64,000 bases of DNA, from NCBI RefSeq assembly GCF_026625145.1, contig NZ_CP113088.1, positions 372,001 to 436,000 of the forward strand, given 5' to 3'. This DNA is from Lacinutrix neustonica. Lineage in GTDB: Bacteria > Bacteroidota > Bacteroidia > Flavobacteriales > Flavobacteriaceae. The notes below the pieces were generated by a model, which had not been told where the DNA came from, searched no databases, and saw only the letters and a program-made list of their open reading frames with translations. Positions 1-9,126 of this stretch are shown one piece after another. The translations under genes were made by a program, and so were the position numbers. Position 1 is the stretch's first letter. The number at the start of each line of letters is the position of its first letter.

Positions 1-209
1 AGGCTTTAAACTGGGATGATTGTGAAGGTCAGAAATAGGCTTATTGTCCATTAGTTGTTTCAAGGTGAGTGGTTTGTCTAATAAAAGTACGAAAAATATG
101 GTAGCGAATGGTCTTATACATGCTAGACAAAACTCATAATTTTAGGTTAAATTGAATAAAGCTATGGGGGTTTTTACTATCTTTAAATATAACTCAAAAA
201 CAGAAAACT
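1..209. other. Leader region before hpf, no gene recognised
   Basis: No open frame on either strand gives a recognisable protein, and every frame has several stops. In many flavobacteria a tyrosine recombinase gene ends just before hpf, but I cannot find its conserved C-terminus here. The region probably holds the hpf promoter and leader, although no clean TAnnTTTG box is visible. The closest sequence is the TATCTTTA around 179-186. Confidence 0.4.
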
Positions 210-512
210 ATGACAGTGAATTATGAATATGATGGCGTAACAGCTAGCCAGGAATTAGAAGATTATGTAAATGGAAAATTAGAAAAATTATTTAATAAGT
301 ATGAATTTGTAATCCGCGCCGATGTTTTTTTTAAAACCGAAAACACCAGTGATAGAGATGAGAAAATGAAAACCTCCATCCGATTGAGTGCCCCAGGCCC
401 ACGGTTGTTTGCAGAAACAGCTACAGATTCCTTTCATAAAAGCGCGGCGGAAACAGTAAATTCTTTGTTAAAGCAATTAGACAAAAGAAAAGATTCTATG
501 CAGACGTATTAA
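210..512 (+). CDS. hpf: Ribosome hibernation factor HPF/RaiA (short form)
   Basis: A 100-residue S30AE/HPF family protein. It starts MTVNYEYDGVTASQELEDYV and shows the beta-alpha-beta-beta-beta-alpha layout of the family, with a lysine-rich C-terminal helix (KQLDKRKDS). Family members bind the 30S decoding region in stationary phase and block translation. The length matches the short form without the dimerising C-terminal domain of long HPF, so it probably inactivates ribosomes without forming 100S dimers through its own tail. The ATG at 210 follows an A-rich stretch, as is usual in Bacteroidota. The gene is single and ends at a strong hairpin terminator shared with the convergent rlmI. Confidence 0.9.
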   Translation: MTVNYEYDGVTASQELEDYVNGKLEKLFNKYEFVIRADVFFKTENTSDRDEKMKTSIRLSAPGPRLFAETATDSFHKSAAETVNSLLKQLDKRKDSMQTY

Positions 513-542
513 TTAAAAAAAACATAGGTTAAAAGTAATAGG

Positions 543-570
543 AAAACGACCCCAAAAGGGTCGTTTTTTT
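543..570. terminator. Bidirectional rho-independent terminator between hpf and rlmI
   Basis: A perfect 10-bp stem, AAAACGACCC (543-552) with GGGTCGTTTT (558-567), around a CAAAA loop. A T-run follows on the plus strand and the A-run on the other side gives a T-run on the minus strand. It lies between two convergent genes and can serve both. Confidence 0.93.
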
Positions 571-611
571 ATTCCTATCAATTATAATAATACATACAAG
601 CGTATTAATAC

Positions 612-1844
612 CTAATCTAAAAAGCGGTAGTAGCCGCACTTTAAATAGGCACCCTCAGGAAATCCTATAGGATGGTCTTGATCGTGGCCTGTTTTTAAAA
701 TGGTATCAGAACTCCGGTTGCTCGCTCTTAGCACTTGAGCGTTGATATCAAAAAAAGTTTGTGCTAATACGCGTGAAGAACAAGACGCTAAAACCAACAA
801 ACCTCTTTTTGCTGTAAGCTTGATCCCTAAATCGGCCAATTGAGCATACTTCTTTTTGGCTAAATCAATTTCCGATTGTTGCTTGGCAAAACTAGGTGGA
901 TCAATAACCACAACATCAAACGTCTCACCATTAGCAATCATACGCTTCATGGCGACAAAGGCATCGTCGGCAATGGTTTTATGCGTGCCGGAATACACGT
1001 TTAATTTTCCGTTTTGATAGGCGATTTGAAGAGCTTGCTTGCTAATGTCTAAACTGGTAACTTCCTTCGCACCATTAGCTAAAGCATGTACCGAAAATCC
1101 GCCAGCATATGAAAACACGTCTAAAACGGTTTTACCTTTACTCCACGCACCTACTTGCTTTCTATTGTTTCGGTGGTCTAAAAAGTAGCCCGTTTTGTGA
1201 CCTTTAATCACATTGGCCGAAAAATGAACACCGTGCTCCACGAAGTGCACCACTTCATTTTCTAAAACACCAAAAACGACTTCTCCATTAGTGAGTTTGT
1301 GTAATTTAGATTGCTCTAAACCACGACTCAAACGAATCACAATAGTCTCAACCTGAGAAACTGCTTGCAAACTTTTAAGAATGGTTTCTAAATAAGGCAA
1401 CCATATTTCAGAATATAATTTTACCACCAGCACCCCTGCGTAAACATCGGCAATCAAGCCAGGGAAACCATCGTTTTCACCAAAAAGTAAGCGGTAACTC
1501 GTTGTATTTGTTTTTAGTAAAGCGTCCCGCTTGGCGAAAGCAGTTTCAATGCTATTATGGAAAAATGCAGCATCAATAGTAGCAGAAGCAGTACCACTAT
1601 AAATCATTTTAATTTGTATGGGTGATTGGGCATCATATAAACCAAGACCAATCACTCTGTTCTTGTTTTTTCCGAAGATAATGGCTAAATCCCCCGTCTT
1701 CGCGTCGTCATTAATTTTAGTAATATTATTAGAAAACACCCAAGGATGCCCCTGCAAAACAAACTGCTCTCCTTTAGAGTTTAACTTGACTGCTAGTCGT
1801 TTAGGGGTGTAATTTGAAGTAATACTTTCAGTGAATAACGACAT
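612..1844 (-). CDS. rlmI: 23S rRNA (cytosine-C5) methyltransferase, RlmI family
   Basis: A 410-residue class I SAM-dependent methyltransferase. The N-terminal PUA-like domain (about residues 15-90, with GHPWVFSNNI) is followed by an EEHEA-type linker and a Rossmann domain. That domain has motif I VLDVFSYAGGFSVHA near residue 240 and the catalytic-loop motif VVIDPPSFAK near 315. Family members methylate C5 of a cytosine in 23S rRNA (C1962 in E. coli). The length and motif order match RlmI/YccW. The frame is intact. The 3' neighbour on the plus strand is hpf, with which it shares a terminator. Confidence 0.9.
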   Translation of the reverse strand: MSLFTESITSNYTPKRLAVKLNSKGEQFVLQGHPWVFSNNITKINDDAKTGDLAIIFGKNKNRVIGLGLYDAQSPIQIKMIYSGTASATIDAAFFHNSIETAFAKRDALLKTNTTSYRLLFGENDGFPGLIADVYAGVLVVKLYSEIWLPYLETILKSLQAVSQVETIVIRLSRGLEQSKLHKLTNGEVVFGVLENEVVHFVEHGVHFSANVIKGHKTGYFLDHRNNRKQVGAWSKGKTVLDVFSYAGGFSVHALANGAKEVTSLDISKQALQIAYQNGKLNVYSGTHKTIADDAFVAMKRMIANGETFDVVVIDPPSFAKQQSEIDLAKKKYAQLADLGIKLTAKRGLLVLASCSSRVLAQTFFDINAQVLRASNRSSDTILKTGHDQDHPIGFPEGAYLKCGYYRFLD

Positions 1845-1848
1845 AAGA

Positions 1849-2970
1849 TTATAGTGTCAACTCTTTGATTTTAATGCCTAAGGTTTTTTCTATGTTGTAA
1901 AGCTGTTGTAATTCATTTGGCAATACTAAAGCAATAGATTCCCCTTTTTTGCCAGCTCTAGCCGTTCTGCCACTTCTATGTGTGTAATACTCTAAATGTT
2001 ACGGCAATTGATGATGCATGACAAAACCAAGATTATCAACATCAATACCTCGGGCAGACACGTCTGTAGAAATTAAAATTTGAAGATTCGTATTCTTAAA
2101 GGCACGCATCACCTTATCACGCTCTTTTTGCGTCATGTCACCCTCCAAGGCATCCACATTAAACCCTTCCTTTTGTAATTGCTGTTTTAAAGCTTGCGTT
2201 CCTGCTTTTGTTTTACAAAAGATAATACCACGTACGTCTTCCCGATCCTCAAGTAACTTGATTAGCGTGTCCGGTTTGTTAGCAATACTGGTTTGAACAA
2301 AATGATGTGAAATATTAGCATTCACAATACGTTCTCTATTAATTTCAATACTCGCAGCCGTTGCAGAGATATAGCGTTTCACAATGAGCTTTAAATCTTC
2401 CGGCATGGTCGCAGAAAATAACCAGGTATTTCGTGCGCTCTTGTTTGTGGCACTTAAAATCGTTGTTAAGTCTTTTTTAAAGCCCATGCTAAGCATTTCG
2501 TCTGCTTCATCTAGAACTACGGTGTTAATGTGATTTAAATCGATAATATTTTTATCTAACAAATCAACCAAACGACCAGGTGTTGCGACAATAACATGCG
2601 TAACACGTCGTAAATTCGCAATTTGGATGTCTATTTTTTCACCACCATACACCCCTTCAATAAAAATTTTTTTATCGTTATACTTCGTGAATTTAAAGAG
2701 CTGTTTTTTTATTTGCTGAACCAATTCCCGTGTTGGTGCAATAATCAAGCCTTGCACCGCTGTTTTATTAGGATCTATCCTATGCAATACTGGCAACCCA
2801 TAAGCCGCTGTTTTCCCAGTGCCTGTTTGTGCCAAACCAATAAAATCGGTTTTAGCATTAAGCAATATTGGGATGGCTTGTTCTTGAATGTCGGTAGGGG
2901 TTTTAATACCTAATTCTTTTAACGACTTAACGTAGTTTTTGTTGATTCCTAAATCTTTAAAAGTGGACAT
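1849..2970 (-). CDS. DEAD-box RNA helicase (RhlE-like), internal TAA
   Basis: A DEAD-box RNA helicase of about 373 residues, with essentially the two-RecA core and no long C-terminal tail. Visible motifs are Q-motif TPTDIQEQAIP, motif I AQTGTGKT, PTRELVQQ, motif II VLDEADEM, motif III SAT, ISTDVSARGIDV, and HRSGRTARAGKKGE in the last part. The frame is continuous to 1849 but contains a TAA at 1999-2001. It sits in CCG-TAA-CAT exactly where family members have LP-E-x-LEYYTHRSGRT, so the ancestral codon was almost certainly GAA (CCGGAA read as CCGTAA). A truncation here would remove motif VI and kill the enzyme. I treat it as a functional gene with a sequence error. Confidence 0.85.
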
Positions 2971-3068
2971 GTAGCCTGTAGTTTTTAGTCGTTAGACATG
3001 AGTTGATATAATAATAAACGTAGCCATCCTATAAGAACATAGGCGTTAACGCAACGGTACTGTATGCT

Positions 3069-4623
3069 TTAATCCTCGGGAGGAAATCCATTAATCTCTT
3101 CAAAAAGGGTATCAAAATTAGAACGTAGATAGGCGTTTAATTTCTTCTTGTAATCGTCTTTTAGCCATTCTACAAAGTTAAAAGTACTCTTACTAATACA
3201 TTTTGTATACCGCTGAATACGGTAATCGATGTCTTCTTTTAATAGTTTTGCTAAGGCTAATGCATCCCACAAATCTTCACTGTTTTCAGTACAAATATAA
3301 GCGTGGTGATGAATAGAGCGCTCTAAAATAACCTTAGACGAATCCCCTTCTCTAACCGATTGGATGTACATGGCCTTGATATCAAAATAGACGTCTTTAG
3401 ATTTAGAAAATTCAGCACGCAATTCATCAGGCATTTCATACCTAAAGTTACTTTCTAAATCATCATCACTTAAAATACCATCTAAATAGAAATTTGGAGA
3501 TCTAAAAATTTTATGCCAATCTAAGTCACTTCCCCAAGGACCAAAACGATGTAGGTTGTTTCCTAAATCAATCACTGTAAACTTATTCTTACTTTTTAGA
3601 ATACGCGAACCACGACCAATCATTTGGTAATATAAAGTTAGTGATTTTGTAGCTCTATTAAGAATAATCGCATCTACTGTAGGTTCATCGAAACCTGTAG
3701 TTAAAATACTTACCGAGGTTAGAACAGCATCTCGGTGTTTCTTTAAACCATTTTAAAATGGCCTTACGTTCCTTTTTAGTGTTGTTATTATCTAAATGGG
3801 CCACAGGATATCCTGCGCGTCTAAACGTGTCGTAAACATGCAGCGACGTGTTAATTCCGTTATTGAATATTAGAGTCTTCTTACCTTTACAACGCTCTTC
3901 GTAAGCCTGAATAAGCTTCGTAAGCATGTCTGTATTGGTATACAAATCCTCAGAAGATTTTACGGTGTAATCACCATTGGCACCCACAATTAATGAGGTT
4001 AAACCCACGTTGTACGAATACACTTCCGCCCGCGCTAAAAACTCGTTTTCTATTAAAGATTGAATGGTTTCACCAACAATTAACTCGTTGTAATTGTCTT
4101 TCATTGGTAAATTGATATTACTACTCAAAGGCGTTGCTGTAACCCCTAGAATGAAAGATTTCTCAAAGAATTTAAACAATTTAGTAAACGAATTGTAGTG
4201 CGCTTCATCAATAATCACCAAACCAATGTCTGAAATATCGAGTTTCCCATCATTCAAACGGTTATTTAGCGTTTCTACCATGGCAACGAAACAGTTATAA
4301 TCGCCTTGATCACTTAAATCTGCTTTGGAATCTACAATTTTATTAGTCACACCAAATTCGGTAAGCATATTTGAGGTTTGCTTACACAATTCTATACGGT
4401 GTGTCATCACTAACACTTGTTTTTTGTGATGCTTTAAATATTGTCTTACTATTTCAGAGAAAATAACTGTTTTTCCACCACCCGTTGGTAATTGGTAAAG
4501 CAGATGGTAATCTTCTTCGGCTTCTTCAAAACACTTAAAGATTTTGTCTATAGCACCCTTTTGATAGCTATATAAACTCTTGCCTTCTTTGCGTTCTTCT
4601 AATTCTAAGGTAGTAACTGCCAT
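3069..4623 (-). CDS. Superfamily II DEAD/DEAH helicase, frame broken once
   Basis: Restored length is about 517 residues. The N-terminal RecA domain has motif I LPTGGGKTVIFS, Ia VMTHRIEL, motif II VIIDEAHYN and motif III GVTATP. The second domain has TTGFDEPTVDAIILNRATKS and motif VI YYQMIGRGSR. This is the XPB/type-III-restriction-like architecture common in Bacteroidota, and the substrate is unknown. The frame breaks at 3731-3735, where the coding strand reads ACA-CCGAG-ATG. CCGG restores TPDAVLTSVSILTTGFDEP. The C-terminal 150 residues are acidic and family-specific. A TATTTTTG box (4660-4667 on the minus strand) lies just upstream of the start. Confidence 0.8.
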
Positions 4624-4659
4624 TGCCTGAAATTGATTTTTTTAAGATTTTGCGATGTG

Positions 4660-4667
4660 CAAAAATA
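4660..4667 (-). promoter_or_regulatory. Putative -7 box of the helicase gene
   Basis: The minus strand reads TATTTTTG, a match to the Bacteroidota TAnnTTTG -7 element, about 37 bases before the start codon at 4623. No convincing -33 TTG was found, so only the -7 is proposed. Confidence 0.5.
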
Positions 4668-4736
4668 CAACGATTTAAAGGCTTTACACGAATAATATTT
4701 AAAAAAAAATTATAATGCTTACTTTTAAGCCGAAAT

Positions 4737-5549
4737 ATGAATGACAAACAAGAAAATTTACAACCACAATTTATTGGCTTTTTTAACACCCCTCACTTAT
4801 TTTTACAATCAGTTTTGGGGATGGATCCGTTTCTAAAAAAACCTAGTAAAAGCCCCGCATTCTTTGGGTTTATGCCTTATAATATTAGACTAGGGCAACG
4901 GGTGGAGCGTTTTGTTACTTGTGAAATTTCTTGTCTTGATAACATTGAAATTCTGTCTGAAAACATTCAAATTCAAACAGAATCGAATCTCACTATTGGA
5001 GAGTTAGATTGTTTGCTATTAGATGATAAGCAACCTGTCCATTTAGAAATTCAATTTAAATTCTATTTATACGATGACACAGTGGGTACCACTGAAATAG
5101 ATCACTGTATTGGTCCCATGCGGAGAGACACGTTAAATAAGAAGTTAAGCAAACTCAAAAACAAGCAATTACCACTACTCTACCGGCCGGAAACCAAGCC
5201 ATTACTAGAGCGTTTAAATGTTATGGCTTCTAATTTTAAACAGCAACTGTACTTTAAAGCACAACTCTTTGTGCCTTATGGAAAAACCATAACACTTAAT
5301 ACCTTAAACCCTGAGTGCATTTATGGCTTTTATTTCTCCTATGATACCTTGCCTAAATTTAAAGGGTGTAAATTTTACAAACCCAAAAAAACTGATTGGT
5401 TATTAGAGGTCACACCTAATGTTGATTGGAAAAATTATGAAGACATAATGCCCATATTAAAAGTTTCTGAATTAGAAGGCTACTCTCCAATGCTCAGGTT
5501 GAAATTTGAAAACGGTGAGATTTTTAAGTGTTTTGTGACCGCATGGTAA
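4737..5549 (+). CDS. DUF1853 family protein
   Basis: A 270-residue protein matching the DUF1853 family by its conserved blocks: an early PHLFLQS, the LGQRVERFVTCEI block near residue 60, then IGELDCLL followed by VHLEIQFKFYLYDD near residues 88-115. The acidic-hydrophobic-ExQxK spacing (GELD...HLEIQFKFY) resembles a PD-(D/E)xK nuclease-like core. This is my structural inference, since no biochemical function is established. The ATG at 4737 lies near the divergent helicase promoter. The frame is intact. Confidence 0.75.
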   Translation: MNDKQENLQPQFIGFFNTPHLFLQSVLGMDPFLKKPSKSPAFFGFMPYNIRLGQRVERFVTCEISCLDNIEILSENIQIQTESNLTIGELDCLLLDDKQPVHLEIQFKFYLYDDTVGTTEIDHCIGPMRRDTLNKKLSKLKNKQLPLLYRPETKPLLERLNVMASNFKQQLYFKAQLFVPYGKTITLNTLNPECIYGFYFSYDTLPKFKGCKFYKPKKTDWLLEVTPNVDWKNYEDIMPILKVSELEGYSPMLRLKFENGEIFKCFVTAW

Positions 5550-5636
5550 TAGCATAGGGTTTTAAAAACAACGAAACTTGCATCAAACGCCATTGGGTCG
5601 CTTGATTTTCTAACAAAAATAGTCGAACTTAGTTAG

Positions 5637-7815
5637 ATGACTAAAAAGACTTTCGGAACGTTTGCTGGAGTTTTTACACCAACTACTTTAACAATACTTG
5701 GTGTAATCATGTTCATTCGTCAACCCTGGGTGGTTGGTAATGCTGGTGTTATTGGGGCATTAACCATTTTATTGATTTCGGTGGCCATAACCTTTACTAC
5801 TGCCTTAAGTTTATCTTCAATTACCACGAATGTTCGTATAGGTACTGGCGGGGCCTTTAGTATTATTTCAAAATCTTTGGGTTTGGAAATTGGAGGCGCT
5901 ATTGGAATCCCCTTCTATATTGCACAAGCATTAGCCGTGGCCATGTATGTTTTTGGTTTTAGAGAAGGTCTCGGTTTCTATATTACCAAATATAAATGCA
6001 CTATTACTAGATGTGAGTATTTTTTCATTGGTTATGGGCATTGCCTTTGTGAGCACGAGTTTTGCTTTTAAAATCCAATATGTCATCCTTGGCATTATAG
6101 TACTCGCGTTACTTTCTATTTATGGCGCTCTATTTTTTACCGATTTAAATTACGACTTCCAATGGTTTGGCAAATACACAGGCTCTATCGAGAATGATTT
6201 TAGCGGCACGTCGTTTTGGGTTGTTTTTGCCGTATTTTTTCCAGCAGTTACAGGGGTGATGGCGGGAGCAAACATGTCCGGAGATTTAACCAGTCCACGA
6301 AAAAGCATCCCAAAGGGAACTATCTCAGCAGTCCTTTTAACCACCCTTATTTATATTAGTTTGATATTTGTTGCTGCCCTTATAGCAACCCCAAAAGAAC
6401 TAGTATCTAACTATAATTTATTTATCGACAAAGCACTTTTCGGACCCATAGTACTAGCGGGTTTATTAGGCGCAACCCTGTCTTCGGCATTAGGATCGTT
6501 TATTGGTGCACCACGTATTCTACTGGCGCTAGCTGAAAAGGAAATTTTACCAAAGAGTAAGAAACTCGCAAGACTATCAAAAAAAGGAGAACCCGTCAAT
6601 GCTATGTTAATAACTGCTGTTATTGTATTTATTGGCATCACGTTACGGGATTTAAATACCATTGCTCCCATCCTTACCATGTTTTTCATGACTACCTATG
6701 CCATGGTTAATATTGTTGTGCTGGTTGAGCAATCCTTAAATTTACCGAGTTACAGGCCTACTTTAAAAGTCCCTTTAATTATCCCAGCGTTGGGGGCTTT
6801 TGGATCCATAGCCATCATGTTTGTTATTAATGTTATTGTGGCACTTACCTCCCTGATATTCATTGTTATTTTTTACTTCTATTTGGTTAATCTGAAATTA
6901 AAATCTGAGGTTGGCGATTCACGCAGTGGTCTTTTTACTGCACTGGCCGAGTGGGCAACCAAAAAATCTAGCAATCTCAGTCCTCAGAAAGAAGTGAGAT
7001 CATGGCGTCCCGATCTTTTGATTCCCATGACTATGCCTAAGGACATTAGAAGTTCTTACAAACTCATTCACTCTATCATTCATCCAAATGGTTCTATTAA
7101 AATTTTATCGCTGTTCCATGAGCTCCCGGAGGAACAAAAAAACACCGAGTTGTTTTTAAAAAATGCCTCACAAAAATATAAAGAAAGTGGTATTTCTATG
7201 TCTTATGCTTTTGTTGAAAATAGAGAACTCAATACAACAATCAATATAAGCATGCAATCACTTAATGCCGCTTTTTTTAAGCCTAATATTATCTTTGTTA
7301 GTATTGACACCGGACTTGTTAATCTAAATTTTTACGACACATTAATAGCTGATGTTAAAAAGAATAATTTTGGGATGATTATTTATATTCCGTTTTCTAC
7401 CGCTAGTTTAGCGCTTGAAAAAAATATAAATCTTTGGATAACTAAGATCCCAAATAATTGGAAACAAACGTTTGATATAGGTAATAACGATTTAGCAACC
7501 CTCCTCTCGCTTTTAATTTGTAAGAACTGGAAAGGTGAAATAGACGTGTTTATAGTTGACGATGCTCAGTATTTGAAATTTTCAAATACCGATATGGAAG
7601 ACCTTAAAGCGATGATTCGATTTCCAAATAAAACCAATATTAGCGTCATGAATGGGCCGCTTTTAGAGAACGTTAAAAATTACAAAAATGCAGATGTTAA
7701 TATTTTTAGTGTTGAATCTAGTATGGACACGGCTAGCATGATTCATATTGTGAACGAATCGCGAATATCTGCTATTTTCTGTGTAGACTCTACATTAGAA
7801 AACGTTTTAGTCTAG
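5637..7815 (+). CDS. SLC12-like amino acid permease / cation-chloride cotransporter, frame broken once
   Basis: An APC-superfamily transporter of about 726 residues. The N-terminal motif TPTTLTILGVIMFIRQPWVVG and the later GVMAGANMSGDL...SIPKGT are typical of the SLC12/Na-K-Cl cotransporter-like family, with about 11-12 hydrophobic segments in the first 430 residues. A soluble C-terminal domain (about 450-725, SWRPDLLIP onward) resembles the SLC12 cytosolic domain. The frame shifts at 5970-5974 (CTCGG). Two missing bases at a CCGGG or CTGG site, or one extra base, would restore it. Substrate cannot be assigned. The ATG at 5637 follows the previous gene by about 90 bases. Confidence 0.75.
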
Positions 7816-8069
7816 TCTACTTCCTTGACTTTACCTGTGGTTTTTACCGATGCTTTAAAGCTTGTCTTTTACTGGAAATAAGATCACTTAATTTAAATCT
7901 CTAAACAAAACAGCCATAGAATCATTTGATTTTGTTTAATGAAAAGTGTCTTAACGATATGGATCGGACTTGAAAGGTCGCGTTTTGATAAAACAAAGGA
8001 ACTGGATTACATTTTAAAACAATTTCATATCATTGTACCATTAAACACTAAGACCAAAACCTCATTATA
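7816..8069. other. Intergenic region, nothing recognised
   Basis: About 250 bases between the transporter and the methyltransferase. A short open stretch from the ATG at 7939 (KSVLTIWIGLERSRF...) runs out without resembling a known protein. No terminator-grade hairpin and no clean -7 box were found. Confidence 0.4.
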
Positions 8070-8687
8070 ATGGCTGATAACAGAAAAGAACATTGGGAAA
8101 CCGTTTATGAAACGAAAAACCCGGACCAAGTAAGCTGGACTCAAGAAACCCCAAAAACGTCTCTTGAACTCATAAAATCCTTAGGTCTCTCAAGGCGTGC
8201 ACGTATTATAGATGTGGGCGGTGGGGATAGCAAACTTGTAGATTATTTATTGGACCAAGGGTTCGAAAACATTACCGTACTAGATATTTCATTGAAAGCC
8301 CTTGAAAAATCAAAACAACGCCTGGGTGAAAGAGCAAAAAAAGTGACTTGGGTGGTGAGTGACATCACGTCTTATGAGCCGGAAATGCCATTTGATCTTT
8401 GGCACGATAGAGCGGCATTTCATTTTTTAACCACACCAGAGCAGATTGAAAAATATAAAACCATTGCCGGAACATGGGTTACAGGCTATTTAATTATTGG
8501 AACTTTTTCTGAAAACGGTCCCGAAAAATGCAGTGGTCTAGACATACAACAATACAGTGAAACACAATTAACCTCGGCGTTTGAAAATGGATTTGAAAAA
8601 AAGCGCTGTGTCATAGAAGACCATAAAACACCATTTGAGACCTTGCAAAATTTTGTGTTTTGTAGTTTTAAAAAACACGAGCATTGA
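8070..8687 (+). CDS. Class I SAM-dependent methyltransferase
   Basis: A 205-residue methyltransferase-domain protein. It starts MADNRKEHWETVYETKNPDQVSW, the HWExxY...QVSW signature of a family common in Bacteroidota. SAM motif I is IIDVGGGDSKLVDYLL near residue 48, followed by the acidic LDIS. FDLWHDRAAFHFL near residue 110 takes the place of motif IV. Substrate unknown. The next gene overlaps it by 4 bases, so the two are probably translated together. Confidence 0.8.
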   Translation: MADNRKEHWETVYETKNPDQVSWTQETPKTSLELIKSLGLSRRARIIDVGGGDSKLVDYLLDQGFENITVLDISLKALEKSKQRLGERAKKVTWVVSDITSYEPEMPFDLWHDRAAFHFLTTPEQIEKYKTIAGTWVTGYLIIGTFSENGPEKCSGLDIQQYSETQLTSAFENGFEKKRCVIEDHKTPFETLQNFVFCSFKKHEH

Positions 8688-8953
8688 AAAAAGGAATAAG
8701 ACAGACCTCTGTATATTATGTCTTTATAACATTGGTTTTTCTTATCGTTAACTATGGTTTCAACCAACCAAAACATGGGCTTAACTTAAGTCTTCTATTT
8801 CTTTTTGGCATAGCAGTAATCTTGTTTGTTGCTGTTTTTTATCACAGTTTAGTCATCCTTTTAGGAAAGCATAAATCTTGGAATGAAGGGGCTCCGGTGG
8901 TTCATATCACGGTAATCCTTTTGTTTTTAATCAGTTTGCAGGGTGCTGTATAA
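8684..8953 (+). CDS. Small membrane protein, unknown function
   Basis: An 89-residue protein with three hydrophobic segments (about 9-26, 32-57 and 73-88) and a positively charged N-terminus. The first in-frame start is a TTG that overlaps the stop of the methyltransferase gene by 4 bases. An ATG start would remove most of the protein. The overlap suggests translational coupling. I do not recognise the family. Confidence 0.6.
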   Translation: MKKGIRQTSVYYVFITLVFLIVNYGFNQPKHGLNLSLLFLFGIAVILFVAVFYHSLVILLGKHKSWNEGAPVVHITVILLFLISLQGAV

Positions 8954-9126
8954 AATTTAAAACCGTCGTTAATAACTCCTGACAAATTGCGGTCTATAAC
9001 TTATGAAATTCACTTATTTTGCAGGTCTTAAATAAAGCGAATAAATAAGCGATATCTAGGAAAGAATTATATTTTTCACTTTAAGAGTGTCACTTTTGAC
9101 CTTAAAAAAACAAGAGACCGTATATC

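Noticed and set aside
1..209. C-terminal fragment of a tyrosine recombinase before hpf
   Set aside because: Expected from gene order in relatives, but no frame shows the conserved recombinase ending.
1999..2001. Stop-codon reassignment or readthrough of TAA
   Set aside because: TAA is used as the ordinary terminal stop throughout the window, and the internal TAA codons occur only in CCGTAA. A sequence error at CCGG explains them more simply.
2623..2913. Open frame antisense to the DEAD-box helicase
   Set aside because: It lies wholly within a well-supported gene and resembles no known protein. The same applies to the antisense frames inside topB, uvrA, rlmI and the E1 gene.
4568..4789. 73-codon minus-strand frame at the helicase start
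   Set aside because: It overlaps both the helicase N-terminus and the divergent DUF1853 start, and its sequence is not protein-like.
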